Positions 38,250-48,148 of a stretch of DNA of 64,000 bases are shown here, piece by piece. The stretch spans positions 248,001 to 312,000 of the forward strand of contig JACYLQ010000033.1 in NCBI GenBank assembly GCA_015272395.1, read 5' to 3'. Position 1 is the stretch's first letter, and each line of letters opens with the position of its first letter. Below the pieces are notes generated by a model. That model saw only the letters and a program-made list of their open reading frames with translations, did not search any database and was not told the origin of the DNA. The stretch is from Calothrix sp. C42_A2020_038 (GTDB lineage Bacteria > Cyanobacteriota > Cyanobacteriia > Cyanobacteriales > Nostocaceae). The position numbers and the translations under genes were made by a program.

Positions 38250-38301
38250 CTTTTTATCCTTTTGCAGATTTTACGACAGAGAATCATCACAAGCTCATTC
38301 A

Positions 38302-39090
38302 TTAAATCGCGAAAATTCCCCGGCTCCGAAAAATATCTAATGCTGCTTGTACTTGTTGTGAGGATGGTGTCGGGGTATCTTTCAACAAGTATTCAAAGCC
38401 TAATTCTTGCCATTTGTATTCACCCATTTTGTGAAATGGTAAAACCTCTACTCTTTCAACATTATTAAGTGTTGTAATAAAATCGGCTAGACCTGCAATA
38501 TTATTTGGGTCGTCGGTGAGACCTGGAACTAATACAAATCTAATCCAAGTCGGTTTATTAATTTCATTCAGGTATTTGGCTAAAGCTAGGGTCGGTTCAA
38601 TTGAGACACTTGTGACTTTTGTGTAAGTTGCTGGGTCAAATGATTTAATATCCAATAAGACCAAATCTACAAAATCTAGTACTGCTTTGGCAGATTCTAA
38701 ATTACAAAAACCAGAAGTATCTAATGCCGTGTTAATTCCTAATTCCTGACAACGTTTGAAGATTTCTCGAATAAAATTAGGTTGAAATAATGGTTCTCCA
38801 CCACTGATTGTAACACCTCCACCAGAAGCTTTCATATAAGATGTATACTTCTTAATTTCTGTTACAAGTTCATCGACGCTAACTTTTTTACCATTTTCCA
38901 AGTAACGACAATCCGGATTACTGCAATACAGACAACGAAGTGGACAGCCAGATGTGAAAATCAAGAAACGAATACCAGGACCGTCAACAGTTCCGCAACT
39001 TTCAACTGAATGTATGTAACCAGAGGTAATAGTTTCTGGAACGACTTTGTAATTTTCGACTTTAGGAGTTAGGAATTCTATATTTTGCAT
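38302..39090 (-). CDS. pflA: Pyruvate formate-lyase activating enzyme
   Basis: A radical-SAM enzyme that installs the glycyl radical on PFL. The cluster motif C-x3-C-x2-C is in FTSGCPLRCLYCSNPDCRY, preceded by SVESCGTVDGPGIRFLIF as in PflA. GGGVTISGGEPLFQPNF is the SAM-contact region. 262 residues; it lacks an extra ferredoxin-like cluster insert, so it is a class PflA rather than a larger glycerol-dehydratase-type activator. It is placed between pflB (134 bases upstream) and adhE. Confidence 0.95.
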   Translation of the reverse strand: MQNIEFLTPKVENYKVVPETITSGYIHSVESCGTVDGPGIRFLIFTSGCPLRCLYCSNPDCRYLENGKKVSVDELVTEIKKYTSYMKASGGGVTISGGEPLFQPNFIREIFKRCQELGINTALDTSGFCNLESAKAVLDFVDLVLLDIKSFDPATYTKVTSVSIEPTLALAKYLNEINKPTWIRFVLVPGLTDDPNNIAGLADFITTLNNVERVEVLPFHKMGEYKWQELGFEYLLKDTPTPSSQQVQAALDIFRSRGIFAI

Positions 39091-39224
39091 GACATTTGCC
39101 TATTTTGACACCACTCATCAAGCTATCTGTTGAACTTAACTATGAGTTATAGGTAAAAAATGTGAGGAAGTTGTGAGGAGATATTTTAGTGTCGAGGATA
39201 TAAATGTCGGGGATATGAATAGAT

Positions 39225-41450
39225 TTAGAACCTTTCGTGGAAAGTTCGTTTAATTACATCAAGTTGTTGTTCGCGCGTTAACTTAATAAAGTTAACTGCA
39301 TAGCCAGAAACTCTAATAGTTAACTGAGGATATAATTCTGGATGTTCCATTGCATCCATTAATGTTTCTCGGTTTAAAACGTTGACGTTAATATGGTGTC
39401 CTCCATCGTGGAAATAACCATCAAGCATTCCAACCAAATTTGTAATTTGGTCAACTTCCAATTTACCTAATGCCGATGGTACAACTGAGAAAGTATTAGA
39501 AATACCGTCTTGTGCATAGTCGTAAGGAATTTTCGCTACCGATGCTAGCGATGCTACTGCTCCTTTAGTATCGCGTCCATGCATCGGATTGGCGCCTGGT
39601 GCAAAAGGTTCTCCAGCTTTTCTACCGTCAGGTGTATTCCCCGTTTTCTTTCCGTACACAACATTTGAGGTAATTGTTAGTACCGATTGTGTAGGTATTG
39701 CATTTCGATAAGTTTTGTGTTTGTGAAGCTCCTTCATGAATCTAGTGACCAAATGTACCGCGATTTCATCAACTCGATCGTCGTTGTTTCCGTATTTAGG
39801 AAAATCTCCTTCAATTTGATAATCAACTGCTAATCCGTTTTCTCGCAATACTTTAACTTTTGCATATTTGATTGCGGAAAATGCATCTGCAACAACTGAT
39901 AATCCTGCGATACCGCAAGCCATTGTTCGCAGAATATCGCGGTCATGTAATGCCATTTCGATGCGTTCGTAACAATATTTATCATGCATGTAATGGATGA
40001 CGTTAAGCGTATTAATATAGGCTTTTGCCAACCATGCCATCATGATTTCAAATTTACTCCAAACCTCTTGATAATCTAAATATTCTGAAGTAATGGGTGC
40101 TATTTCCAATGCTACTTGTTCGCCCGATTTTTCATCCTTACCACCGTTGATAGCATACAGTAAACACTTAGCAAGATTCACTCTGGCGCCAAAGAATTGC
40201 ATTTGTTTACCGATTCGCATTGCTGAAACACAACACGCGATTGCGTAGTCATCTCCCCAGTAAACACGCATCAAATCGTCATTTTCGTACTGAATTGAGC
40301 TTGTCTTAATCGAAACTTTAGTGCAAAAGTGTTTAAAGTTATCTGGTAAGCGTTCCGACCACAACACAGTTAAATTTGGTTCTGGCGCTGGACCTAAATT
40401 ATACAAAGTGTGGAGAACGCGGAAGCTATTTTTTGTTACTAAAGGTCTACCATCTTCACCCATACCACCAACACATTCAGTCACCCAGGTGGGATCACCA
40501 GAGAATAGTTGATTGTAATCAGGTGTCCGCAAAAATCGTACCATCCGCAACTTCATCACAAAATGGTCGATAAGTTCTTGCAGTTCAGATTCAGTTACCT
40601 TTCCTTGTTGCAAGTCACGCTCAAAGTAAATGTCGAGGAACGTGGAAACTCGTCCCAAGGACATCGCGGCGCCGTTTTGTTCTTTGACTGCTGCAAGATA
40701 TCCAAAATATAACCATTGCACGGCTTCTTTCGCATTTGCTGCTGGCTGGCTAAGATCAAAACCGTAACTTGCAGCCATCTGCTTCAGTTCAAATAGGGCT
40801 TTAACTTGTTCGGAAATTTCTTCGCGTAAACGAATAGTATCTTCGTCAATTACATCTAATTCAAGAGATTCTAATTGCACTTTTTTATCTTCAATCAGAG
40901 CATCAACACCATATAATGTAACTCGGCGATAATCTCCGATAATTCTGCCGCGTCCATAAGCATCCGGTAAGCCCGTGATAATACCATAATGTCGGCACAA
41001 ACGCATTTCGCGGGTGTAGGCATCGAATACACCATCATTGTGGGTTTTGCGATATTTGGTGAATATCTCTGCAGTTTTGGGATTTATTTCGTAGCCATAA
41101 GCTTTTAATGAATCTTTAACAACGCGAATACCACCAAAAGGCATTATCGCGCGTTTGAGAGGTTTGTCAGTTTGCAACCCTACTATTTGTTCTAGTTCGG
41201 AGTTAATATAACCTGGGCGATGAGAGGTAATTGTAGAAACAAGTTCAGTATCTGTATCTAAAATACCTTTTTCGCGTTCAACTGCCATTAAATCTTTGAC
41301 TTGATTCCAAAGTGCTTGAGTTCTTTCTGTTGCACCTGTTAAAAATGATTCGTTCCCAGTGTAAGGAGTGTAATTTTTCTGGATGAAGTCGCGGACATTG
41401 ATTTCTTTCATCCATCTGCCACTTTTAAAGCCATGCCATTGTTCCAACAT
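39225..41450 (-). CDS. pflB: Formate C-acetyltransferase (pyruvate formate-lyase)
   Basis: Splits pyruvate and CoA into acetyl-CoA and formate under anoxia. The active-site cysteine pair C406-C407 is in [13 protein letters not shown], and the glycyl-radical site G716 is in [18 protein letters not shown] near the C-terminus. 741 residues and the start [20 protein letters not shown] are close to enteric PflB. A GGGGGAATC stretch precedes the ATG. It is the first gene of pflB-pflA-adhE. The enzyme is destroyed by oxygen, so in an oxygenic phototroph it should work only in the dark or in anoxic mats. Confidence 0.96.
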   Translation of the reverse strand: MLEQWHGFKSGRWMKEINVRDFIQKNYTPYTGNESFLTGATERTQALWNQVKDLMAVEREKGILDTDTELVSTITSHRPGYINSELEQIVGLQTDKPLKRAIMPFGGIRVVKDSLKAYGYEINPKTAEIFTKYRKTHNDGVFDAYTREMRLCRHYGIITGLPDAYGRGRIIGDYRRVTLYGVDALIEDKKVQLESLELDVIDEDTIRLREEISEQVKALFELKQMAASYGFDLSQPAANAKEAVQWLYFGYLAAVKEQNGAAMSLGRVSTFLDIYFERDLQQGKVTESELQELIDHFVMKLRMVRFLRTPDYNQLFSGDPTWVTECVGGMGEDGRPLVTKNSFRVLHTLYNLGPAPEPNLTVLWSERLPDNFKHFCTKVSIKTSSIQYENDDLMRVYWGDDYAIACCVSAMRIGKQMQFFGARVNLAKCLLYAINGGKDEKSGEQVALEIAPITSEYLDYQEVWSKFEIMMAWLAKAYINTLNVIHYMHDKYCYERIEMALHDRDILRTMACGIAGLSVVADAFSAIKYAKVKVLRENGLAVDYQIEGDFPKYGNNDDRVDEIAVHLVTRFMKELHKHKTYRNAIPTQSVLTITSNVVYGKKTGNTPDGRKAGEPFAPGANPMHGRDTKGAVASLASVAKIPYDYAQDGISNTFSVVPSALGKLEVDQITNLVGMLDGYFHDGGHHINVNVLNRETLMDAMEHPELYPQLTIRVSGYAVNFIKLTREQQLDVIKRTFHERF

Positions 41451-42215
41451 ATTTGATTCCCCCAGTTCTTCATCTCTGGTAATTCGGGTTTTGGCGCTTC
41501 GGCTATATATTACTTAATTTCTTGCTTTGAAGCGTTTTTAATACTATTGTTTTGTGTGATGTTTGGCTTCTACTTATCTCTACAACTCGATTATATCTGA
41601 ATCAGTTTGAGATAATTATGAGAATAAGGTAAACATTTTTTTTATCAAACCGTCGCGACTAAGTTTGTAAAAAACGCGCCATAGCGTTTCTGGTATTCCA
41701 GCATTGCTGCTAGTTATCCTTTGGTTAAATAATCAAGTTCTACATCTAAATTTCCTGTCCATCCTCTTAAACTCAATAAATAAGCGCTTAATCTGGCTAG
41801 AACCTATCGTAAGGAGAGATTATCGACTAAATTCCTTTGCTATAAAAATGCACAATAGTGATTTGGCTGATAGTGGTCAGTTTGGGTTTGACTAAGAAAA
41901 TCTACTAATTCTGATTGTTGATTAATAGAGCTTTTCATATCGTAATATTTCGCAAATATAAAGTATACTCTTATTACTTTAGCGGGCTTATTAGAGTCGC
42001 AAGTAATACTAATGGTCTGTGTCAAAAGTTTTAGGTGGTATAAATAATGTCTTGTGGGTTAGGACAGGCAATAATGGCTGTTCCCTAACACCCTTGGGAA
42101 CCTCACCCTCTATCCGACAAGATGAATGTTTTTTAATACTTTTTTCATGATTGATTTATTGATTTTGCAGAATATGTATACTTAGCGTTCAAACGGTAAG
42201 TTTACGGGAAGAACG
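41451..42215. other. Gap between divergent pflB and dsbD-like genes
   Basis: 765 bases with no convincing gene; two short open frames show no recognisable protein character. The pflB promoter region lies near 41451-41650; no clear FNR-type inverted repeat was seen there. The repeat TGTGTCAAAAGTTTTAGGTG at 42016 is an inverted copy of one near 20450. Confidence 0.45.
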
Positions 42216-44348
42216 ATGTGGTACCAACAACAGGCGGTTCTGCGATTTATTTATCGAATTTTAGTATTAATTATTGCTGGAATAATAAGTGTTTTTACTT
42301 TATTACCCCAGACACCAGCTTGGGCAAATCCAGTTAAAACGCCGAATGTTCAGATACAATTGATAAGTGAAGTTAGTAATCTTCAACCTCAAACGCCCTT
42401 TTGGGTGGGGTTTAACTTTAAAATTCGCCCAGGTTGGCATACTTACTGGCGTAACCCAGGCGACTCCGGCGCCGCTTTCAAGGTTAACTGGAAGTTACCA
42501 AATGGATTCACGGCTGGTGATATTATTTATCCGTATCCTGAAAAGTTTCCTGTTGGCCCGCTGATGAATTATGGATACAAAAACGAAGTTACTTTACTCA
42601 GCCAAATAACCCCAACCAAGATAGCCGATGGAAGTCAAGTTGAAATACAGGCCAATGCTGAGTGGTTGGTGTGTGAAAAAGAGTGCATTCCAGAAGAAGC
42701 TTTTTTGAGTTTGAAGTTACCTGTCACATCTGATGCCACAAGGGATAACACAACTTGGGCAAAATTTGAACAGACTCGTCAAGCTCTACCAAAACCTTCT
42801 CCGTGGGAAGCGCAAGGCTATGTCAATGGCGAAACACTGACTTTACAACTTCAGGCGCCGCAGTTAAACAGTACAAATAATCAAATCCAAGAGGTGTTCT
42901 TTTTTCCTGATGAAGATGGTTGGATTAATAACGCTGCGCCTCAAAAAGTATCTTTTAATCAGAATGGATTAACGTTAGACTTACAACGTGGTAGCCGTAG
43001 TGATATCAACGAAGTTAGTGGAGTCCTGGTAGTCAGTGAAAAATTAGAAAGCACCTTAGTCAATCAAGCTTTTACTATACAGGTGCCTGTTGGTATTCAA
43101 CCAGTACAAACTGCACAAGCATCTACTTCAATTCCTCAAGTCCTGTTACTGGCATTCATTGGAGGAATTATTTTAAATTTAATGCCTTGTGTGTTTCCTG
43201 TTTTGTCTATCAAAGCTTTGAGTATTGCCCAAAAGTCTCAAGCAAGTATTAAACAGGTACGGTTAGAAGCATTGGCTTTTATGGCAGGAGTATTAACTAG
43301 TTTTGGTGCAGTTGGTGGAACTTTACTAATACTACGTAGTTTGGGTGAACAAATTGGTTGGGGTTTCCAGTTGCAGTCTCCTGTGTTCGTAACTTTGATG
43401 GCTTACTTAATGTTTGCTGTTGGACTTAGTTTATCTGGAGTGTTTATATTCGGTGCCGCATTAATGGGAGTTGGACAATCTCTAGTATCGCGTTCAGGTT
43501 ATTTAGGGGAATTCTTTACAGGTATATTTGCAACATTAATCGCGACACCATGCACTGCACCATTTATGGCAACAGCAATTGGTGTTGCTTTGACTCAACC
43601 TCCTTTAATTGCCATAGCAATTTTTGAAGTATTAGGTTTTGGACTTGCACTTCCTTATGTACTAATCTGTTTCACTCCCGGCTTACAGCGGATACTACCA
43701 AAACCAGGTGCTTGGATGGAAACGCTTTCTCAAGTTCTAGCTTTTCCGATGTACGCTGCTACTGCTTGGCTTGTATGGATATTAACACTACAAGCCGGAA
43801 CTAACGGTTTAGCTGCTGCTTTAGCTGGAATTGTGTTAATTGGTTTTGCTGCTTGGTTCCACCAAAAAACTCGTTTCGCCAAAGTCTTGTGGCAACGTTT
43901 GGGAACAGTAGGTGCCTTAGTAGTTGTTGGTTTTGCTTTAACTCTGGCGCAAATTCCCAGTCAAACAACAACTACAATCGCAAATCATCAACAATCAAAT
44001 AGCTTAATTGATTGGCAACCGTATACTTCAGTACGGTTAACCGAACTTCGTCGATCAGGAAAACCTGTTTTTGTAAATTTTTCAGCAGCTTGGTGTGTAA
44101 GTTGTTTAGTAAATGAACAGGTTGCTTTAAATCAGTCGGATACAGTTGCAGCTTTTAAAGCAAAAGGTGTCACCCCGCTCAAAGCTGACTGGACAAATCG
44201 TAACCCAGAAATAACCAAAGCATTAGAATCTTTTGGTCGTAGTGGAGTACCTTTGTATGTCTTATATTCTGGCGCCAATGAACAACCTATAATCTTACCT
44301 CAGTCGCTTTCTGTAAGCGAAATCTTAAATAGCTTACAACGGATTTAA
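42216..44348 (+). CDS. DsbD-like protein-disulfide reductase (ScsB type)
   Basis: 710 residues. It has a signal/anchor segment, then a periplasmic immunoglobulin-like domain (about 45-300) with a cysteine pair in WLVCEKECIPEEAF. A CcdA/DsbD-like membrane core follows at about 310-590, with the conserved NLMPCVFPVLSIKALSIA and ATPCTAPFMATAIGVAL cysteines. A C-terminal thioredoxin domain has AAWCVSCLVNEQ (CxxC). Electrons pass from cytoplasmic thioredoxin through the membrane cysteines to the outer CxxC. The next gene, 31 bases on, encodes a redoxin lipoprotein that could be its substrate. GGGAAG precedes the ATG. Confidence 0.88.
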   Translation: MWYQQQAVLRFIYRILVLIIAGIISVFTLLPQTPAWANPVKTPNVQIQLISEVSNLQPQTPFWVGFNFKIRPGWHTYWRNPGDSGAAFKVNWKLPNGFTAGDIIYPYPEKFPVGPLMNYGYKNEVTLLSQITPTKIADGSQVEIQANAEWLVCEKECIPEEAFLSLKLPVTSDATRDNTTWAKFEQTRQALPKPSPWEAQGYVNGETLTLQLQAPQLNSTNNQIQEVFFFPDEDGWINNAAPQKVSFNQNGLTLDLQRGSRSDINEVSGVLVVSEKLESTLVNQAFTIQVPVGIQPVQTAQASTSIPQVLLLAFIGGIILNLMPCVFPVLSIKALSIAQKSQASIKQVRLEALAFMAGVLTSFGAVGGTLLILRSLGEQIGWGFQLQSPVFVTLMAYLMFAVGLSLSGVFIFGAALMGVGQSLVSRSGYLGEFFTGIFATLIATPCTAPFMATAIGVALTQPPLIAIAIFEVLGFGLALPYVLICFTPGLQRILPKPGAWMETLSQVLAFPMYAATAWLVWILTLQAGTNGLAAALAGIVLIGFAAWFHQKTRFAKVLWQRLGTVGALVVVGFALTLAQIPSQTTTTIANHQQSNSLIDWQPYTSVRLTELRRSGKPVFVNFSAAWCVSCLVNEQVALNQSDTVAAFKAKGVTPLKADWTNRNPEITKALESFGRSGVPLYVLYSGANEQPIILPQSLSVSEILNSLQRI

Positions 44349-44379
44349 CTGGCAATTTACTTTACTTATCAAACTATCC

Positions 44380-45108
44380 ATGAAAAAAAATCTACGACAA
44401 CTCAACTGGAAAAACTTAGCCATCGCTGGAATTACTACACTTACCGTAATCTCTACGGTCGGTTGTGAAGGTTCTTCTAATTCCGCAAACCAAACAAATT
44501 CTACGGATAACTCGGCGCCGCAAGCACAGTCAAGTCCAGTATCACAAAATACTGAAACTCAAGCAGTCAGAGTTGGATCCCCTGCACCTACATTCACAGC
44601 AGTTGATAGCAACGGCAAATCCCATAGTCTGAGTGACTTTAAAGGTAAAACAGTTGTTTTAGAATGGACAAATCACGAGTGTCCATTTGTTAAAAAGCAT
44701 TACGATAGTAACAACATGCAAGCGTTACAAAAGGAAAAAACTGGCAAGGGAGTAGTATGGCTATCAGTTATTTCCTCGGCGCCTGGTCAACAAGGAAATG
44801 TAACTCCACAAAAAGCAAATGAATTAACTAAAAGCCGTAATGCTAATCCCACAGCAGTACTTATTGATACTGATGGAAAAGTTGGTAGATTGTATCAAGC
44901 TCGTACCACACCTCATATGTATGTAATCGATTCAAATGGCGTATTACAATACATGGGTGCTATCGACGACAATCCCTCAAAGAATCCCGAAGATGTAAAA
45001 ACAGCTAATAACTATGTGCGCGCAGCTGTGGATAGTGTCCTCAAAGGGGAAGCTGTAAAAACATCTACAACTCAACCTTATGGCTGTAGCGTCAAATATG
45101 CTTCTTAA
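44380..45108 (+). CDS. Redoxin (AhpC/TSA-like) lipoprotein
   Basis: A 242-residue exported protein. The lipobox TVISTVGC places a lipid on the cysteine, and a Ser/Asn/Gln-rich spacer follows. The domain starts VRVGSPAPTFTAVDSNGKSH, and the redox centre is TNHECPFVKKHYDS, in which one cysteine is kept and the second position of a CxxC is replaced. Later TTPHMYVIDSNG holds the cis-proline-like turn. A peroxiredoxin-like or one-cysteine reductase role is likely. It is cotranscribed with the DsbD-like gene, which could reduce it. Confidence 0.82.
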   Translation: MKKNLRQLNWKNLAIAGITTLTVISTVGCEGSSNSANQTNSTDNSAPQAQSSPVSQNTETQAVRVGSPAPTFTAVDSNGKSHSLSDFKGKTVVLEWTNHECPFVKKHYDSNNMQALQKEKTGKGVVWLSVISSAPGQQGNVTPQKANELTKSRNANPTAVLIDTDGKVGRLYQARTTPHMYVIDSNGVLQYMGAIDDNPSKNPEDVKTANNYVRAAVDSVLKGEAVKTSTTQPYGCSVKYAS

Positions 45109-45129
45109 ATAAAGGCTCAAAAATACCTT

Positions 45130-45159
45130 CGTAGAGACGTTACATGTAACGTCTCTACG
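45130..45159. repeat. 30-base perfect palindrome
   Basis: CGTAGAGACGTTACA is followed by its exact reverse complement, with no loop. It lies between the convergent redoxin and gatC genes and may act as a bidirectional terminator. It is related to 20507-20532 and 63218-63243. Confidence 0.75.
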
Positions 45160-45165
45160 TGTTAC

Positions 45166-45456
45166 TTATTCAGGATTTAAGATTTTTGGAACCTTAAAGA
45201 AATCACCTTCTTGAGAAGGTGCCCCAGCAAGAATTGCTTCACGTTCGGGATAAGGCTGCAAGTTATCAGCGCGCGTCACATTGCTTACATCAATCGCACG
45301 TGTGGTTGGTGGAACGTCGGTAACATCTAATTCATTCAACTGTTCTACATATTCTAATATACTTCCCAACTGTGTAGTAAATTTTTCTTCTTCTTCAGGA
45401 GTTAGTTCTAAGCGTGCCAGAAAGGCGACTTTATGTACTAGTTCGCGGTCAATCAT
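45166..45456 (-). CDS. gatC: Aspartyl/glutamyl-tRNA amidotransferase subunit C
   Basis: A small stabilising subunit of the GatCAB enzyme that converts Glu-tRNA(Gln) to Gln-tRNA(Gln). The start MIDRELVHKVAFLARLELTP, the LGSILEYVEQLNELDVTDVP region and the C-terminal EGDFFKVPKILNPE are typical. 96 residues is full length. gatA and gatB are not nearby, as usual in cyanobacteria. It lies downstream of ycf3 on the same strand with a palindrome between. Confidence 0.93.
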   Translation of the reverse strand: MIDRELVHKVAFLARLELTPEEEEKFTTQLGSILEYVEQLNELDVTDVPPTTRAIDVSNVTRADNLQPYPEREAILAGAPSQEGDFFKVPKILNPE

Positions 45457-45503
45457 GTGTTTAGTTGTGAGTTATGAGTTATGAGTTTTAACTCTGCATC
45501 TTT

Positions 45504-45532
45504 GTAGAGACGCGATTGAATCGCGTCTCTAC
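45504..45532. repeat. 29-base hairpin of the GAGACGCGATT family
   Basis: Arms GTAGAGACGCGATT and AATCGCGTCTCTAC are perfect complements around a single base. It sits 17 bases after the ycf3 stop and may terminate it. Heptamer words GTTATGA lie beside it (45462-45490). Confidence 0.7.
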
Positions 45533-45548
45533 TTCTAATTCCTAACTT

Positions 45549-46070
45549 TTAGAAGAATATATCAATTTGCGAACGCCCGGTAGTTTTGAGCCAGTTTTGG
45601 GCTTCGATATAATTGTTGGGCGCCAGACGAATTGCACGAATCCAATAATCGGCTGCTTGGTCAAATAGTGCTTCTCCTGCATCATTGTCACCAGTTTCCT
45701 TGGCTTTTTCACCTTGGAAGTGGTAGATAACGGCGATGTTGTTTAAAGCTTGAGGCATTCGTGGATTCAATTCGATTGCTTGATGATACAGTTCCAAAGC
45801 TTTATTGTGGTCGCCATTACTGGCATAAATCAACCCCATGTTGTAAAGAACGTAACTACGGTCGTTGGGGTCTTGTTCGAGTTGTAGTGCTTCGTTGTAA
45901 TAATCTAAAGCTTCGGCGTATTCACCTTCTGCCTGTGCTGACATGCCATCACGATAGTAAACAAAAGCTTCTTTTGCTTTTTTATTTGTTGGCAGCATCT
46001 TGAGGATGATATCCGCCATTACAGTAAATGACTTATCGATAAAGTTGTCGTTTTTCTGGGTTCTTGGCAT
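45549..46070 (-). CDS. ycf3: Photosystem I assembly protein Ycf3
   Basis: A 173-residue peripheral thylakoid protein with three tetratricopeptide repeats (for example [40 protein letters not shown]). It is needed for assembling the PsaA/PsaB core. The start [20 protein letters not shown] is nearly invariant in cyanobacteria and plastids, and so is the end. Length is normal. It joins psaL, psaF and psaJ as the fourth photosystem I-related gene of the window. Confidence 0.96.
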   Translation of the reverse strand: MPRTQKNDNFIDKSFTVMADIILKMLPTNKKAKEAFVYYRDGMSAQAEGEYAEALDYYNEALQLEQDPNDRSYVLYNMGLIYASNGDHNKALELYHQAIELNPRMPQALNNIAVIYHFQGEKAKETGDNDAGEALFDQAADYWIRAIRLAPNNYIEAQNWLKTTGRSQIDIFF

Positions 46071-46151
46071 ATTCGCCTCTTTAAAGCTCGGCTAAGGACT
46101 AAAGAAATTAATTAATTTGTGTCTTTACTAATATTGTAGGAGCAGGTTCGG

Positions 46152-46829
46152 TTAAGCTAGCCCTACAGGCACCACGCACTCTGGTGTATCATTGCGAGGA
46201 CTATTGACAATAGTGCTAACTGGATGTGATGTCATTGCTTCGGTAGGGAAAGGCTGCAATAGTGGTTGTAGCATTTTTGGGTCTTGTACTTGTGGGTCAA
46301 GCCACAAATCGTAATCTTCAGGTTTTAAAATTACTGGCATTCGGTCATGAACTGGCGCCATCAACTCGTTGGCACTTGTAGTCAAAATTGTACATGTATC
46401 AATTTCTTCACCGTCGGGTGACAGCCAGTGTTCCCACAGTCCAGCAAATCCGAATGGTTGTTTATCTTCTAGTTGGAAATAAAAAGGCTGTTTTTTTCCC
46501 TCACGATGTTGCCATTCGTAAAATCCAGAGGCAACTATTAAGCACCGACGTTTTTTAAACGCCGAACGAAATGACGGTTTCTCTGCAACCGTTTCTGACC
46601 TGGCATTAATTAACTTTGTAGCAATGTTGGGGTCTTTAGACCAAGAGGGTATTAACCCCCATCGTAATAAATTAAACATCCGCTTTTGAGTTTCTGGATG
46701 ATGTAAAACTGTTACTACTGACTGCGTAGGTGCAATATTATATCGCGGATTCAAATCGAGAACATCTTGGATTTTAAAAACCTCTGCTAAACCCTGTTCT
46801 GATGAGGTTAAAGTAAATCTTCCACACAT
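46152..46829 (-). CDS. SOS response-associated (SRAP/YedK family) protein
   Basis: 225 residues. The catalytic Cys2 follows Met1 (MCGRFTLTSS), with NIAPTQ, RWGLIPSW, NARSETVAEKPSFR, the glutamate in GFYEW and the histidine in PVHDRMPVIL. SRAP proteins crosslink covalently to abasic sites in single-stranded DNA to protect them. The gene is alone, between ycf3 and a divergent GST gene. The key residues are all present, so activity is expected. Confidence 0.95.
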   Translation of the reverse strand: MCGRFTLTSSEQGLAEVFKIQDVLDLNPRYNIAPTQSVVTVLHHPETQKRMFNLLRWGLIPSWSKDPNIATKLINARSETVAEKPSFRSAFKKRRCLIVASGFYEWQHREGKKQPFYFQLEDKQPFGFAGLWEHWLSPDGEEIDTCTILTTSANELMAPVHDRMPVILKPEDYDLWLDPQVQDPKMLQPLLQPFPTEAMTSHPVSTIVNSPRNDTPECVVPVGLA

Positions 46830-47025
46830 AGTTTTACCGTTAATACTTAGCTAAAAATTAATCTTGAAATACGGAAATTAATTATTACTTTTTTAAGAAA
46901 ATTGTCTCTTTTTTATACCTTCAATAACATCTATATAAAATTTTATCCTAATTGCTTAATTAATCTGATAATATATATTTTTTTCATACTTCTAGAAAAT
47001 TAATACTTCATCCCAATATTTTGGC

Positions 47026-47634
47026 ATGGAAACTTTGCGATTGTTTGATTTTTTACCTTCTGCGAATGGTTATAAGATACGCCTTTTATTGACACAACTG
47101 GGGATTCCTTTTGAGCGAATAAATTTCGATATAACCAAGAATGAAACTCGGTCTCCAGACTTTTTGAGCAAAAATCCAAATGGTCAAATTCCGGTGTTAG
47201 AAGTTCAACCTGGTCAGTACTTAGCTGAATCAAATGCTATTTTGATTTACCTCAGCGAAGGTACTGAGTACTTACCCTATGACCGATGGCAGCGCGCTCA
47301 AGTTATACAATGGTTATTTTTTGAGCAATGTAACTATGCTTATATTGCAACTCCCAGGTTGTGGATTTCTATTCTCCATCAATATGACCAACATAGAACT
47401 GAAATTGAAAAATTATACCAACACGGTTATACAGCACTCCAAATTATGGAAAATCATCTACAAACAAATAACTTTTTTGTCGGAGGTCGTTATTCAATAG
47501 CAGATATCAGTTTATTTGCACACACACATGTGGCGCCCGAAGGTGGTTACGATTTGACACAATTTCCTGCTATCGGCACCTGGATTGAGCGAATCAAAAG
47601 TCAACCAGGATATATTGATATCACAGAAGAATAA
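47026..47634 (+). CDS. Glutathione S-transferase family protein
   Basis: 202 residues. The N-terminal thioredoxin-like domain (LRLFDFLPSANGYKIRLLLT, NPNGQIPVLEV with the cis-proline, and the ESNAILIYLSEG glutathione-binding turn) is followed by an all-helical C-terminal domain containing FVGGRYSIADISLFAHTHVA. Substrates are unknown. It is transcribed towards the DUF167 gene, with an imperfect hairpin between the two. Confidence 0.9.
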   Translation: METLRLFDFLPSANGYKIRLLLTQLGIPFERINFDITKNETRSPDFLSKNPNGQIPVLEVQPGQYLAESNAILIYLSEGTEYLPYDRWQRAQVIQWLFFEQCNYAYIATPRLWISILHQYDQHRTEIEKLYQHGYTALQIMENHLQTNNFFVGGRYSIADISLFAHTHVAPEGGYDLTQFPAIGTWIERIKSQPGYIDITEE

Positions 47635-47638
47635 ATTA

Positions 47639-47696
47639 TCTGGCGACGCGCTGCATTCATGCTATACCCCCCAAAGCCATACATCGCGTCTCCAGA
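47639..47696. terminator. Imperfect inverted repeat between convergent genes
   Basis: Twelve-base arms (47639-47650, 47685-47696) pair with one mismatch across a 34-base loop, between the GST and DUF167 genes. The long loop makes terminator function uncertain. Confidence 0.35.
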
Positions 47697-47701
47697 TACT
47701 A

Positions 47702-47935
47702 TTAATATTTAGTATCAATTTCTACTAGTTTTTGCCGCGTATTAAAACCTAACTTGATGATGACGTGAGATTTTGGAACAGAGTATTTATCTGAAAGTGT
47801 TTTGATTAATTCTTCGTTGGCTTTGCCATCAATAGGAGGTGATTTCAGATACACAGTGAGGCTGCCATCATCTTCTTCAACGATTTTTGGCACTTTGGAG
47901 TTTGGTTTTACTGTGATTATTTTTTGCATACTCAT
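47702..47935 (-). CDS. DUF167 (YggU) family protein
   Basis: A 77-residue protein: [20 protein letters not shown], followed by the signature [20 protein letters not shown] and the strand [16 protein letters not shown]. The family is widespread and of unknown biochemical role. Translation could start at M1 or at M3. Small but convincing because the whole domain matches. Confidence 0.88.
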   Translation of the reverse strand: MSMQKIITVKPNSKVPKIVEEDDGSLTVYLKSPPIDGKANEELIKTLSDKYSVPKSHVIIKLGFNTRQKLVEIDTKY

Positions 47936-48148
47936 TTTGAATTATGTTATCATTAATCTAATTTGTTTATTTAAAACTTAAACAAAAAAATGCTCATCTT
48001 AAAGACGAGCAAAGAGAGGATTACGTAAAGCCTTAAGTTTACTTTAACTTCTTTACAATATACGAAAAGCCAAAACATAAAAGTCAATCAAGTAACTTTT
48101 TGATGTTTGGCTCAAATTTTTTAGACTTTGATTTTAGAACCTAATGTT

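Noticed and set aside
41704-42025. Two overlapping short frames on opposite strands
   Set aside because: Neither shows family features; they overlap each other and lie in AT-rich intergenic DNA.
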